A DNA stretch of 64,000 nucleotides from Natrarchaeobius halalkaliphilus (GTDB lineage Archaea > Halobacteriota > Halobacteria > Halobacteriales > Natrialbaceae), in the NCBI RefSeq assembly GCF_003841485.1, contig NZ_REFY01000004.1:248001-312000 (forward strand), written 5' to 3'. The position numbers and the translations under genes were made by a program. Of the stretch, positions 1 to 8,386 are shown piece by piece. The first letter of the stretch is position 1, and every line of letters begins with the position of its first letter. The notes beneath the pieces are model-generated. The model ran no database searches, was not told the DNA's origin, and was given only the letters and a program-made list of their open reading frames with translations.

Positions 1-1
1 C

Positions 2-1795
2 GCTCAGTACTGTGATCACCAGACGTATCAGTTCGACTTTAAAAACACGGACGATCATCGTTTCCTCCGCTCTGCTGCGGGTACGTACGGCGCTCACTTC
101 TCTCGCCCCGGTAACGGCATCTGTCACAACGTCCACCGCGAGAACTTCGCGGCACCGGGCAAGACGCTGCTCGGATCGGACTCACACACCCCGACCCCCG
201 GCGGCCTCGGTGAACTCGCCATCGGCGCTGGCGGGATCGACGTCACCGTCGCGATGGGCGGCGCTCCCTACTACATCGAGATGCCCGAGATCGTCAGCGT
301 CCGTCTCGAGGGCGAACTCCCCGAGTGGGCCACGGCGAAAGACGTCATTCTCGAGCTCCTGCGACGGCTCTCCGTCAAAGGCGGCGTCGGCAAGATCCTC
401 GAGTACACCGGCCCGGGTGTCGAAACGCTCACCGCACCCGAACGGATGACGATCACCAACATGGGGACGGAACTCGGCGCGACGACGTCGATCTTCCCGA
501 CCGACGAACAGACCGAGGACTACCTAGAGCGCGTCGGCCGCGGCGAGGAGTACGTCGAACTCCAGCCCGACGACGACGCCGAGTACGACGACGAGATCGT
601 CGTCGACCTCTCGGATCTCGAGCCGCTGATCGCCCAGCCGTCGATGCCTGACAAGGTCGTTCCCGTCAGCGAGGTCGCCGGCGAGTCCGTCGAACAGGTC
701 ATCGTCGGCTCCTGTACGAACGGCGGCTACGAGGACATCCTTCCCGTCGCCAAGATGCTCGAGGGTCGCGAAACGTCGATGGAGACCGAAACGATCGTCG
801 CTCCCGGCTCCAAGCAGGCCTCCGAGATGCTCGCCCGCGAGGGGTGGGTCGCGGAGATGATGGCCGCTGGCGTCAACTTCTCCGAGGCGACCTGCGGGGC
901 CTGTATCGGCATCGGCCACGTCCCCGCCTCCGATTCGGTCTCGCTGCGGACGTTCAACCGCAACTTCGAGGGACGGTCGGGTATCGAAGACGACAACGTC
1001 TACCTCTGTTCGCCGGAAGTCGCCGCGGCCGCGTCGATCGCCGGCGAGATCGTCGATCCGCGCGACCTCGCGGACGAACTCGGTGACCTGGAGGATCCCG
1101 GCGTCGAGCTTCCGGACGAGTACGACGGCTCCAAGACGGACCTCATCAGCCCCGACGAGGCCGTCGACGACGAACTGATCAAGGGCCCGAACATCGGAGA
1201 CGTCCCGATCCGCGACCAGCTCGGCTCCGAGATCGAAGGCGACGCGCTGCTCAAGATGGAGGACAACATCACGACCGATCACATCATCCCGGCGACCCAG
1301 GACATCCTGATGTACCGGTCGAACGTACCCAAACTCTCCGAGTTTACCCTCTCTCGAGTCGACGAGACGTTTGCCGAGCGCGCGCTCGAGGCCGACGGCG
1401 GCTTCCTCGTCGCCGGCGAGAACTACGGTCAGGGATCCTCGCGCGAACACGCCGCTCTCTGTCCGATGTACCTCGGTATCGAGGGCGTCCTCGCACAGAG
1501 TTTCGCACGTATTCACCGCGCAAACCTGTTCAACTTCGGAATCGTTCCGCTGACGATCGACGAAGAGACCTACGCGAACATCGATCAGGGCGACGAGATC
1601 GAAGTCGTCGACGACGTCTACGAGGCCGTTACCACCGGCCAGGAGGAGTTCACCGTCCGCATCAACGACGACTACGAAGTCACGGCGACCCTCGACGCCT
1701 CCGAGCGTGAGCGCGACATCCTCGCCGCCGGCGGCAAGCTCGCCTGGACGAAAGAACAGGCCGAAGAAAGCGGCGCTGCACCGGCTGACGACTGA
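2..1795 (+). CDS. acn: Aconitate hydratase, 5'-truncated by window edge
   Basis: Converts citrate to isocitrate in the TCA cycle using a 4Fe-4S cluster. The reading frame is open from base 2, so the start lies outside the window; 597 residues are visible and about 60 N-terminal ones are probably missing. The visible part begins with the conserved run DHQTYQFD and GSDSHTPTPGGLG. The three cluster cysteines are present, one in GSCTNGG (about residue 238 of the visible part) and two in CGACIGIGH. The C-terminal swivel domain carries GENYGQGSSREHAAL, which contains substrate-binding residues. It converges on folA across a pyrimidine-rich spacer. The family assignment is secure. Confidence 0.97.
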   Translation, partial: AQYCDHQTYQFDFKNTDDHRFLRSAAGTYGAHFSRPGNGICHNVHRENFAAPGKTLLGSDSHTPTPGGLGELAIGAGGIDVTVAMGGAPYYIEMPEIVSVRLEGELPEWATAKDVILELLRRLSVKGGVGKILEYTGPGVETLTAPERMTITNMGTELGATTSIFPTDEQTEDYLERVGRGEEYVELQPDDDAEYDDEIVVDLSDLEPLIAQPSMPDKVVPVSEVAGESVEQVIVGSCTNGGYEDILPVAKMLEGRETSMETETIVAPGSKQASEMLAREGWVAEMMAAGVNFSEATCGACIGIGHVPASDSVSLRTFNRNFEGRSGIEDDNVYLCSPEVAAAASIAGEIVDPRDLADELGDLEDPGVELPDEYDGSKTDLISPDEAVDDELIKGPNIGDVPIRDQLGSEIEGDALLKMEDNITTDHIIPATQDILMYRSNVPKLSEFTLSRVDETFAERALEADGGFLVAGENYGQGSSREHAALCPMYLGIEGVLAQSFARIHRANLFNFGIVPLTIDEETYANIDQGDEIEVVDDVYEAVTTGQEEFTVRINDDYEVTATLDASERERDILAAGGKLAWTKEQAEESGAAPADD

Positions 1796-2002
1796 TCGTC
1801 GGTCGAGTGCGAGCCGTTCCGTTTTCGTTCGGTTTCGTATATCCTTGCTCGCTTTCGCTCGTTTCCGATTGATTCTGCTCGTTTCCCGTCTTCACTCGCG
1901 TCTACGCGTTCGATTTCGTCCGTTCGCATTCGCTCCCGTTCGTTTCGTTATCTGTTCGTTCGGTTTCGACCGCTTTCGCTCGGGGGAACTCGACCCAGAT
2001 GG
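1796..2002. repeat. Pyrimidine-rich degenerate repeat between convergent genes
   Basis: The spacer between the convergent acn and folA stops is built from degenerate TTCGYT-like units. A longer unit, TTCGTTCGGTTTCG followed by CGCTTTCGCTCG, occurs twice, near 1820-1856 and near 1952-1980. The plus strand is T-rich, which suits termination of the acn transcript because archaeal terminators are runs of T. I see no gene here. A slippage-generated spacer would look the same. Confidence 0.5.
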
Positions 2003-2557
2003 CTACTCGAGACGAACGTATTCGACGAAACCGAAGCCGTCGCGTTCGTCCCGGTCGACCTCCCGCCAGCGGCTGCGATCCCAGTCGGGAAAGTGCGTGT
2101 CTCCGTCGGGTTCGTCGTGGATCTCGGTCACGACGAGCCGGTCGACGGCGGGAAACAGTCCGTCGTAGACGGTCGCCCCGCCGCCGACGAAAATACGATC
2201 GGTACCGTCGTGGCGGTCACGGGCCACACGTTCGGCCGCACGGAGTGCCTCCTCGAATCCGCTTACCGTCACCGTCCTCTCCGGTGTCGCGAAGTCGCGA
2301 CTGGTCAGGACGATCGACGTCCGGCCGGGCAGGGGTTCTTCGAGTTGCTCGAGAATCCCCTCGTAGGTCACCCGTCCCATGATGACCGGATGATCCATCG
2401 TCTTCGATTTGAAGTGCTCGAGGTCGGCAGGAACGTGCCAGGGCATCTCGCCGTCCCGGCCGATGACGCCGTTTTCTGCGACGGCCACGATCGCGACGAG
2501 TTCGCGGTCAGTCTCGAGGCCGTCGGACGTCGACGGCTCGTCGTCGCTCTCGGTCAT
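2003..2557 (-). CDS. folA: Dihydrofolate reductase
   Basis: Reduces dihydrofolate to tetrahydrofolate with NADPH, regenerating the cofactor oxidised by thymidylate synthase. The protein has 184 residues. After an acidic, low-complexity leader of about 20 residues come the DHFR hallmarks VAIVAVAENGVIGRDGEMPW (substrate loop), the DLEHFKSKT helix with the VIMGRVTYEGI strand, and IFVGGGATVYDGL (cofactor site). The start overlaps the thyA stop by 4 bp (ATGA), so the two genes are translationally coupled. Haloferax has a similar thymidylate synthase-DHFR pair. The acidic N-terminal extension could instead indicate a later start. Confidence 0.95.
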   Translation of the reverse strand: MTESDDEPSTSDGLETDRELVAIVAVAENGVIGRDGEMPWHVPADLEHFKSKTMDHPVIMGRVTYEGILEQLEEPLPGRTSIVLTSRDFATPERTVTVSGFEEALRAAERVARDRHDGTDRIFVGGGATVYDGLFPAVDRLVVTEIHDEPDGDTHFPDWDRSRWREVDRDERDGFGFVEYVRLE

Positions 2558-3570
2558 TCGGCCACCGAAAACCGGATCCCGTCGTGGGCGTCGTACGATC
2601 GCAACTGGACGTCCTCTGCGGTCAGCTCGTCGATCGAGACGTCAGCCACCTCGAGTTTCGGGCGCTCGAGGGGCTCTCGCGAAAGCTGCTCGAGCAGGCC
2701 GGGAACGTGATCGAGTCGGTCCTCACCGTCGGCTTCGTCGGGCGCTTCGGACTCGAGCCACTCGCGAAGAGTGCGGTACCCCTCGCGGCCGTCGACCGCC
2801 TCGAGACGGGCCTGGAACGTCTCGAGGTTGTCGGCGTACCACTCGCCGCGTGCGTCCGTGCCGCAGTAGACGTGGGCGTCGACGACCGTGTGGGCGAACG
2901 TTCCCGGTTCGTAGCCCGTCTGCCCGGCGATCACCTCCGTCAACAGCGCGTAGGCAGCGATGTTGAACGGGACGCCGAGTGCGATGTCGCCTGATCGCTG
3001 GGTGAGGTGGCAGTTCAGCCGGTCGCCCTGGACGTTGAAGACGAAGGTGTAGTGACAGGGTGGTAGCGTCGAAACGGCCGCGTTCGCGGGGTGCCAGGCG
3101 CTGACGGCCAGCCGCCGCGAGTTCGGGGTATCCGAGAGCGTATCGATCACGTACTGGAGCTGATCGAACGTTCGGCGGCCGTCCGCCTCCGTCGTCACCC
3201 ACCGATGGGCCTCGTCCGGCCAGGATTCGCCCTCGAGGCGAGCGGCATCCTCCGGGATCGGATACCGCCGCCAGAACCGTCCGTACGCGGTGTCGAGACG
3301 TCCGCGGTCGTCGGCCCAGGCGTCCCAGATCTTCGTTTCCTCGCGGAGGTCCCGAATGTGCTCGTCGCCCGAAAGATACCAGCAGACCTCGTGAATCATC
3401 GAGTTCCACCGGTAGCCGTCCATTCGCTTCGTCGTCAGGAGGGGATAGCCCTCCCCAAGGTCGACCTCGTAGTGTTCGCTGAACGAGGAGATCGTGTCGA
3501 CGCCGGTCCGGTTCGACTTGTAGTTCCCACCCGAGAGAGCCGCGTCGACGAGCTCGAGGTACTGTCGCAT
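2554..3570 (-). CDS. thyA: Thymidylate synthase (ThyA type)
   Basis: Methylates dUMP to dTMP using methylene-tetrahydrofolate. The protein has 338 residues from the ATG at 3570. The catalytic cysteine lies in LPPCHY (about residue 172), followed by QRSGDIALGVPFNIA, the conserved folate/dUMP binding segment. The frame stays open to 3669, but the region beyond 3570 is non-homologous and contains a clear TATA box (3595-3604) about 29 bases upstream of this ATG, which fits a leaderless transcript. It is the first gene of a two-gene operon with folA. Confidence 0.97.
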   Translation of the reverse strand: MRQYLELVDAALSGGNYKSNRTGVDTISSFSEHYEVDLGEGYPLLTTKRMDGYRWNSMIHEVCWYLSGDEHIRDLREETKIWDAWADDRGRLDTAYGRFWRRYPIPEDAARLEGESWPDEAHRWVTTEADGRRTFDQLQYVIDTLSDTPNSRRLAVSAWHPANAAVSTLPPCHYTFVFNVQGDRLNCHLTQRSGDIALGVPFNIAAYALLTEVIAGQTGYEPGTFAHTVVDAHVYCGTDARGEWYADNLETFQARLEAVDGREGYRTLREWLESEAPDEADGEDRLDHVPGLLEQLSREPLERPKLEVADVSIDELTAEDVQLRSYDAHDGIRFSVAE

Positions 3571-3594
3571 CGTCCCCCGTTTCGGCCGGGAGTA

Positions 3595-3604
3595 CAAATA
3601 TACT
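3595..3604 (-). promoter_or_regulatory. TATA box of thyA-folA
   Basis: On the minus strand the sequence reads TATATTTG, centred about 29 bases before the thyA ATG at 3570. This is the spacing expected for an archaeal leaderless promoter, and it supports the shorter start. Confidence 0.6.
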
Positions 3605-3696
3605 ACCGACTGAAGACGAACTCGAGCGAACCACCGCGGGGTTTTCTCCGCCCGCTCCGACAGTATCATTTATCCCGAGCGAGATCGTCCGTACGC

Positions 3697-4068
3697 ATGA
3701 GCAGTTCCATCCGCGTGTTTCCGAGTGCGATCGGACTCGGCATCGTCCTCGTCCTCCTGGGAATCGGTGCGTACGTCGGTACCGGTTTCGCGAGTGTCAC
3801 GGCGCTTATTCCCGCGTTCTTCGGCGTCTTGATCGCGCTCTTTGGCGTCGCTGGCGGACGGCTGGACCGGGAGCGACTCGCGACCTACGGAATCGTGGCG
3901 CTCTCGATCCTCGGTATCGTCGGATCGGCACAGAGCGTTCCGGACGCGATCGCGTTGCTAACCGGCGATTCGGTCGACTCCGTCGTCGCGACCGCCTCAC
4001 AGGCCGTGATGATCCTCGTCTGTCTGGTGCTCCTGGGAGTCGTTGCACTGGACCGTATCGAAACGTAA
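3697..4068 (+). CDS. Small four-helix membrane protein, unknown function
   Basis: A 123-residue protein made almost entirely of hydrophobic stretches. Four probable transmembrane segments lie at about residues 9-29, 33-52, 62-80 and 97-117, with short charged loops such as GGRLDRERLATYG. The ATG at 3697 is chosen because a TATA-like ATTTATC (3668-3674) lies 26 bases upstream, which suits a leaderless transcript; the frame is open further upstream only as the antisense of thyA. It is divergent from thyA. I do not recognise a functional family; it resembles the many small haloarchaeal integral membrane proteins of unknown role. Confidence 0.75.
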   Translation: MSSSIRVFPSAIGLGIVLVLLGIGAYVGTGFASVTALIPAFFGVLIALFGVAGGRLDRERLATYGIVALSILGIVGSAQSVPDAIALLTGDSVDSVVATASQAVMILVCLVLLGVVALDRIET

Positions 4069-4245
4069 CCACGGATGTAACCACAGGAATCCGGCTTTAA
4101 CCGTTCGATCCCGAAAGCGGATCCGGTCGACGTGATCCGACCGACGGCTGGGCGGCGCTTCGAACGGGTTTCGTTCCGCCCGAATCGCGCGAGAGAATGT
4201 TCCGAGACCGCGGCCTTTTTCGTATCGGCGTTCGAACCTGAAGGC

Positions 4246-4677
4246 ATGCCAGCCCTGCGCGACGCGTTGCGAGACCTCTCGGAGGACGTCTTCTTCGATC
4301 TGCTCGAGAGCGACGAGACGTACCTGATCGTCCTCGACGTTCCCGGCGTCACCGCCGACTCACTCGACCTCTCCGTCGAGGCCGATCGCCTCTGCATCGA
4401 GGCACGGAGAGCGAAGGACCTCCCCGGCGAGTACCGCTATCTCGAGGAGAACCGGCCGATGTTTCTGGACGCGGAGTTACCCCTCCCCGACGACGCGATC
4501 GGCGGGGAGACGACGGCCTCCGTCGATCGAGGTGTTCTCGAGTTGACGATCCCCAAGCGACCCGGCGGCGGGGAGACGACGATCGACGTCGTCGATCGAT
4601 CCGGGAGTCGAACGGGAAGCGATGCGGACGACCGCGACGATAGCGAAGACAACAGGGAGCCGACGGAATCGAGGTGA
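4246..4677 (+). CDS. Hsp20/alpha-crystallin-like small heat-shock protein
   Basis: A 143-residue protein. An N-terminal helix (MPALRDALRDLSED) is followed by an alpha-crystallin-like beta sandwich: TYLIVLDVPGVTADSLDLSV, RLCIEARR, and near the end GVLELTIPKRPG, which matches the usual ACD ending GVLxxxxPK. The tail (from about residue 115) is acidic and disordered. Such proteins act as ATP-independent holdases in the cytoplasm. The ATG at 4246 sits about 28 bases after a CTTTTTC TATA-like box (4215-4221). Its TGA is in the same frame as, and only 66 bases before, the first plausible start of the UbiB-like gene. Confidence 0.82.
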   Translation: MPALRDALRDLSEDVFFDLLESDETYLIVLDVPGVTADSLDLSVEADRLCIEARRAKDLPGEYRYLEENRPMFLDAELPLPDDAIGGETTASVDRGVLELTIPKRPGGGETTIDVVDRSGSRTGSDADDRDDSEDNREPTESR

Positions 4678-4743
4678 CAGACGCTGTCCTTTCTCCGCGC
4701 GTACAGGCGCTTCGTCCTCGTCGCGTGGCAGTTCTTTCCGCTG

Positions 4744-6387
4744 TTGGTCGCCTACGCCCGTGATCGCCGGCGATTCGTGTTGTTCGGTCGCCCTCGCCGG
4801 GTCGACCCCGAAACCCACCGCTACCGGGCCGAAGTGTTGCTCGAGTCGCTGTTGACGCTCGGGCCGACGTTCATCAAACTCGGCCAGTTGCTCTCGGCGC
4901 GACCCGACGTGTTACCGCCGGCCTACATCGACGTCCTCTCTGCGCTCCAGGACGATGTCCCGCCCGCCGAGTGGACGGACGCGAGTCGGGTACTCGAAAA
5001 CGAGCTTGGACCCGTCGATGACCGGTTCGAGACCTTCGAGACCGAACCGATCAGCGGTGCGAGCCTGGGGCAGGTCTATCGAGCGAGCATCGGCGAGGAA
5101 GCCGGAGAAGCCGCCACGAGCGGCGGATCAGATCGTGACGTCGCGGTGAAGATCAGGCGACCGAACGTCGAAGAGCTGGTCGAGGCCGACCTGCGCGTCA
5201 TCCACTGGTCGTTGCCGGTCCTCCTGTATTTCGTCGACGAGTCCCGATCGTTCTCGCTCGAGAATCTGGCCGACGAGTTCTCGAGAACGATCCGCGAGGA
5301 GATGGACTACGAACGCGAAGCCGAGATGCTGACCGAGATCCGTTCGAACTTCGCCGACAACGATCGGTTCGTTATTCCGGAGGTCATCGAGAGTCACTCC
5401 TGTCAGCGGGTCCTGACCATGGAGTACATCGAGGGGACGAAGATCAACGACGTCGAGGAACTCGAGCGCAGAGGGATCGATCGGACGCGGGTTGCAGAAC
5501 ATCTCGAGCGGTCGTATCTGCAGATGATCGTCGAGGATGGCGTCTTCCACGCCGATCCACATCCCGGCAACCTCGCCGTCACCGACGACGGCCGGATCGT
5601 CTTCTACGACTTCGGTATGTCGGGTCGGGTCGACGAGTTCGTACAGAACAAGATCGTCGAGTTCTACGTCGCAGTCGCCAATCAGGACATCGATGCGATA
5701 CTCGATGCGCTGATCGAGATCGGAACGCTCTCTCCCGAAGCCGACCGAGCGGTGATGGCCGAGGTGATGGAGATCGCGATCCAGGACGCTCGCGGCGAAG
5801 ACGTCGAACAGTACCGGATCAACCAGATCGTCGGCCAGATCGAGGACTCGATTTACGTCTTTCCGTTCCGCCTGCCGAAGAATCTCGCGCTCGTCCTCCG
5901 GGTCGCGACCGTCGTCGAAGGCGTCTGTGTGACCCTCGATCCGGACTTCGATTTCATCGCGACTGCGACCGACTATCTCACCGAGCAGGGCTATCGCGAA
6001 GAGACCGTGCGACGCTACCTCGCGGAATCTGGCGAGCGACTCAAAGAGACCGGCGAGTCGTTGACGCGAATCACCCCGAAAGCCGAGCGAGCGTTCGACC
6101 GCCTCGAGCGCGACGATCTCTACGTTCGAATCGGCGTCGAGGATTCGGAGAACGTCTTCGACAAACTCGCAAAGCGGTTGATTTACGGGATGTTGCTCAC
6201 CATGTCGCTGTTCTCGATGGGCGTCCTCTACGCGCTCGAGACACCCGAGGCGACCGTCGTCGCCGCCGGCTTTTCGGTAATCGTAGCGATCCAGCTCTAT
6301 CGGAGCTTCCGGACGCGTCGGCCAACTCGAGTCAAACCACAGTTCACCCGGCAGAACCTCAGACAACGCCAGCGCCGCGAGGAGTGA
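4744..6387 (+). CDS. ABC1/UbiB-family atypical kinase-like membrane protein
   Basis: A protein of at least 547 residues. ABC1/UbiB/COQ8 proteins are atypical kinases or ATPases linked to isoprenoid-quinone metabolism at the membrane. Visible motifs are the KxGQ helix (FIKLGQLLSARPDVLPP), the alanine-rich loop SGASLGQVYRA, the ATP-binding Lys in VAVKIRRP, the catalytic HADPHPGNL and YDFGMSG. Two hydrophobic segments lie near the C-terminus. TTG at 4744 is the first usable start, but the upstream codons in the same frame (4681-4743) still read like the conserved N-terminus (LRAYRRFVLVAWQFFPLL). No ATG or GTG lies between them and the upstream stop, so the true start is unclear. Confidence 0.9.
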   Translation: MVAYARDRRRFVLFGRPRRVDPETHRYRAEVLLESLLTLGPTFIKLGQLLSARPDVLPPAYIDVLSALQDDVPPAEWTDASRVLENELGPVDDRFETFETEPISGASLGQVYRASIGEEAGEAATSGGSDRDVAVKIRRPNVEELVEADLRVIHWSLPVLLYFVDESRSFSLENLADEFSRTIREEMDYEREAEMLTEIRSNFADNDRFVIPEVIESHSCQRVLTMEYIEGTKINDVEELERRGIDRTRVAEHLERSYLQMIVEDGVFHADPHPGNLAVTDDGRIVFYDFGMSGRVDEFVQNKIVEFYVAVANQDIDAILDALIEIGTLSPEADRAVMAEVMEIAIQDARGEDVEQYRINQIVGQIEDSIYVFPFRLPKNLALVLRVATVVEGVCVTLDPDFDFIATATDYLTEQGYREETVRRYLAESGERLKETGESLTRITPKAERAFDRLERDDLYVRIGVEDSENVFDKLAKRLIYGMLLTMSLFSMGVLYALETPEATVVAAGFSVIVAIQLYRSFRTRRPTRVKPQFTRQNLRQRQRREE

Positions 6388-6467
6388 TACGGTCTATTGT
6401 AACGATTTACCGCTGGGACCGCAGACGGGTCGCGGTCCCACCGGCAATGGCTTACGATAGTCCGTAT
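6388..6467. repeat. Long imperfect palindrome directly after a stop codon
   Basis: Starting one base after the UbiB stop, ATACGGTCTATTGTAA on the left is mirrored on the right by TTACGATAGTCCGTAT. The core is a perfect 8-bp stem, GGGACCGC / GCGGTCCC (6415-6439), so the whole can fold into a long hairpin of about 80 bases. Related sequences follow the stops of three other plus-strand genes in this window. It could be a small palindromic mobile element or a 3'-UTR structure. The rest of the spacer to 6599 shows nothing recognisable. Confidence 0.6.
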
Positions 6468-6599
6468 GAGAGGGTACGACTTACAGCAATCCGTACGAGT
6501 CGATCGGGCCCGGTCAGAAACGTATCGGAACAACGGCGACGAGTCACACATCGATCGCACGATGACCGTGCGATCAGGCGTGCAGTGAGTTGGAATGGA

Positions 6600-7166
6600 C
6601 TAGAGCGGCGTCTCGGTACAATCCCCCCAGAACACCGCTCGTCCCTCGTCGTCGTCCCGTTCGATCGTCCGCCAGAGGTCGAACGCGCGGTAGTTCTCGT
6701 CCACGAGCAGTCGCTCCGCCAGTTCCGGCGGGATCGAAACGCGGCGACACTCCCCGTCGACGATCAGTCCGGAGGGACCGAACGTGAACTCCACGTCGTA
6801 CCGACGAACGCGGTCTTCTCGCGCCTCGAAAACGGGATGGATCGCCTCGAGCACGTCGGCCACGTACCCGAAAGCGAACTCCGTTCTCGGCACATCGACC
6901 ATTCCGAGGTCGACACGAACGGTGGGGACGTACACCGTCCGTGACACGTCGTCTTCGTCCCCGGTCGTCTCGACGACTGCGAGACGGCGAACGGTCGGTG
7001 AGCGGTCGAGGTGTGAGGCCGTCCCCGCCGGAATCGCCTCCGCAAGGCGGCTGTCGAGGTCACGCTCGAGGCCGCGCCGCTCTCGCGTTCGCCACCGGTG
7101 GCGACCGAACAGCACGAGCCCAGCGACCAGAACTGCGGCGAGGACGAAGAGGTGATACCTCGTCAT
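6600..7166 (-). CDS. Membrane-anchored protein of unknown function
   Basis: A 188-residue protein. The N-terminus is one hydrophobic segment (residues 4-21, HLFVLAAVLVAGLVLFG) followed by basic residues, suggesting a membrane anchor with the rest in the cytoplasm. The body is soluble with predicted beta strands (RLAVVETTGD, YDVEFTFGPSGLIVDGE) and ends in ELAERLLVDENYRAFDLWR. No catalytic motif is evident and I do not recognise a family. It lies downstream of the HFX_2341-type regulator on the same strand with a gap of about 120 bases, so co-transcription is possible but not shown. Confidence 0.7.
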   Translation of the reverse strand: MTRYHLFVLAAVLVAGLVLFGRHRWRTRERRGLERDLDSRLAEAIPAGTASHLDRSPTVRRLAVVETTGDEDDVSRTVYVPTVRVDLGMVDVPRTEFAFGYVADVLEAIHPVFEAREDRVRRYDVEFTFGPSGLIVDGECRRVSIPPELAERLLVDENYRAFDLWRTIERDDDEGRAVFWGDCTETPL

Positions 7167-7285
7167 CGACTGCTCGTTGAGCCCCCACTCGGGAGTCGAT
7201 TTCGGTGTCTCGACCGAGCCGAAACGACGCGTCGGTATTCCGAGCCCGCGACGACGAGACCGTGGCGAAAACGCGAGTGGACGAC

Positions 7286-8197
7286 CTACTCCATCGTATC
7301 GTTGTCCGAGTGGGCGCGAACCCAGAGCTCACCGATCCTCGAGAGTCGCGTCCGGTAGGATTTTCCGCGCTCTTCGCGTTCGATGTAGCCCTTGCCACCG
7401 GGGCCCAGCCGATCGACGTTGTAGATGACTTTCGACCGGAAGCTATCGGTGTACTCCTCGTTGAGTTCGCGAGCGAGCGACTCCGCGAGTTCGGAGACGG
7501 AAGCGAACTCGCCGTCCTCTCCGAGTTTGTAGAGAATGAGTTCCTCGAAGGGCTTGACGTTGGAAAAGGAGGCGACGGGCAACTCGACGATGTGGCTGTC
7601 TCCGATTTTCTTCGCTCCGATCGTCGTCCCGCGCTCGTCGAACTCCGAGAGGAGATCCCGAGCACTCTCGAGTCGACTTTCGATCCGGTCGTGTGCGGTC
7701 GCGCCGATCCTGTCGTCATCGTCGAGGTTCTCGAGGAGTGTGATCTGCTCGCGGAGCTCCTCTGCGAGTTCGGTCTCCAGGTATTTCTCGGGAGCCGTGT
7801 AGTAGGTGTGAATCTGTTCGCGTTCGTCCTCGCGTTCGACCATCAGCGAGTGAGCGGCGTTCGCGAACGCGAAACTCACCGTTCGCGGCATCGCCGCGAC
7901 GTTGACCCAGACCTCGTTGCCGCGGTCGAGTTCGACCGTAATGAGGTCGAACGCTTGCTCGAACGCCCCGTCGTAATCGTAGACGTCCTCGAGGACGAAC
8001 CGGTCCGTCTCGGCACCCAGCAGGTTCCGAAAGTCCGTCTCGAGTTTCTTCGAGAGGTGCCGAGAGTACTCGACGTTGGCCTCGCTCCCGACGGCCCCCT
8101 CGAGCAGAATAACGCTGTCGACGTCGATCTGATCGCGGACCAATGGTGCGATCAGCCGGTCGTAGTCGAAGCCGACCGGGACGATGTGGGTTTGCAT
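7286..8197 (-). CDS. HFX_2341-type regulator: CARF-like N-terminus plus winged helix
   Basis: A 303-residue protein. The N-terminal half (about 1-150) looks like a Rossmann-type sensor: MQTHIVPVGFDYDRL, VDSVILLEG, then NEVWVNVAAMPRTVSFAFANAA, a pattern reminiscent of CARF domains that bind cyclic nucleotides in Csa3-type regulators. The C-terminal part (about 205-295) reads as a winged helix (FEELILYKLGEDGEFASVSELAESL and GKGYIEREERGKSYRTRLS). This architecture matches the haloarchaeal DUF6293/HFX_2341 regulator family as I remember it. The start at 8197 is the ATG before the conserved N-terminus; the frame extends to 8287 without homology. No CRISPR array or cas gene is nearby. Confidence 0.8.
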   Translation of the reverse strand: MQTHIVPVGFDYDRLIAPLVRDQIDVDSVILLEGAVGSEANVEYSRHLSKKLETDFRNLLGAETDRFVLEDVYDYDGAFEQAFDLITVELDRGNEVWVNVAAMPRTVSFAFANAAHSLMVEREDEREQIHTYYTAPEKYLETELAEELREQITLLENLDDDDRIGATAHDRIESRLESARDLLSEFDERGTTIGAKKIGDSHIVELPVASFSNVKPFEELILYKLGEDGEFASVSELAESLARELNEEYTDSFRSKVIYNVDRLGPGGKGYIEREERGKSYRTRLSRIGELWVRAHSDNDTME

Positions 8198-8344
8198 ACG
8201 TCCCCATTGCGAGGAAGACGCCGTAACAGTGTTGATCCGGGAGGGGTATTTGTACATATTGTCAGGTGAAACACTGTTCAATTGCACGGCGTCAATGTTG
8301 GCCCGTACTCCCGTCTTGGGTTTCTCACTGGGATCGTGAACTAC

Positions 8345-8386
8345 CCACCCTACTCGGCCGCCACAGGGCGGCCTCCTTGAGGGTGG
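8345..8386 (-). ncRNA. Putative omega-RNA-like 3' hairpin of a TnpB relic
   Basis: On the minus strand a nested hairpin spans the tnpB stop codon. The outer stem is CCACCCT / AGGGTGG and the inner stem GGCCGCC / GGCGGCC around a CTGT loop. It is followed by GTAGTTCAC, the same sequence that follows the equivalent hairpin of the second TnpB copy at 13.9 kb. IS200/IS605 elements make guide RNAs from exactly this region (omega RNA, or sotRNA in haloarchaea). Whether this relic is transcribed is unknown. Confidence 0.45.

Noticed and set aside
524-1516. Long open frame antisense to aconitase (330 codons)
   Set aside because: It is a mirror of a highly biased coding strand; its protein has no domain and the plus-strand aconitase is certain. 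Several other long antisense frames (for example 5128-6366, 11035-12105, 18150-19235, 38404-40014) were rejected for the same reason.
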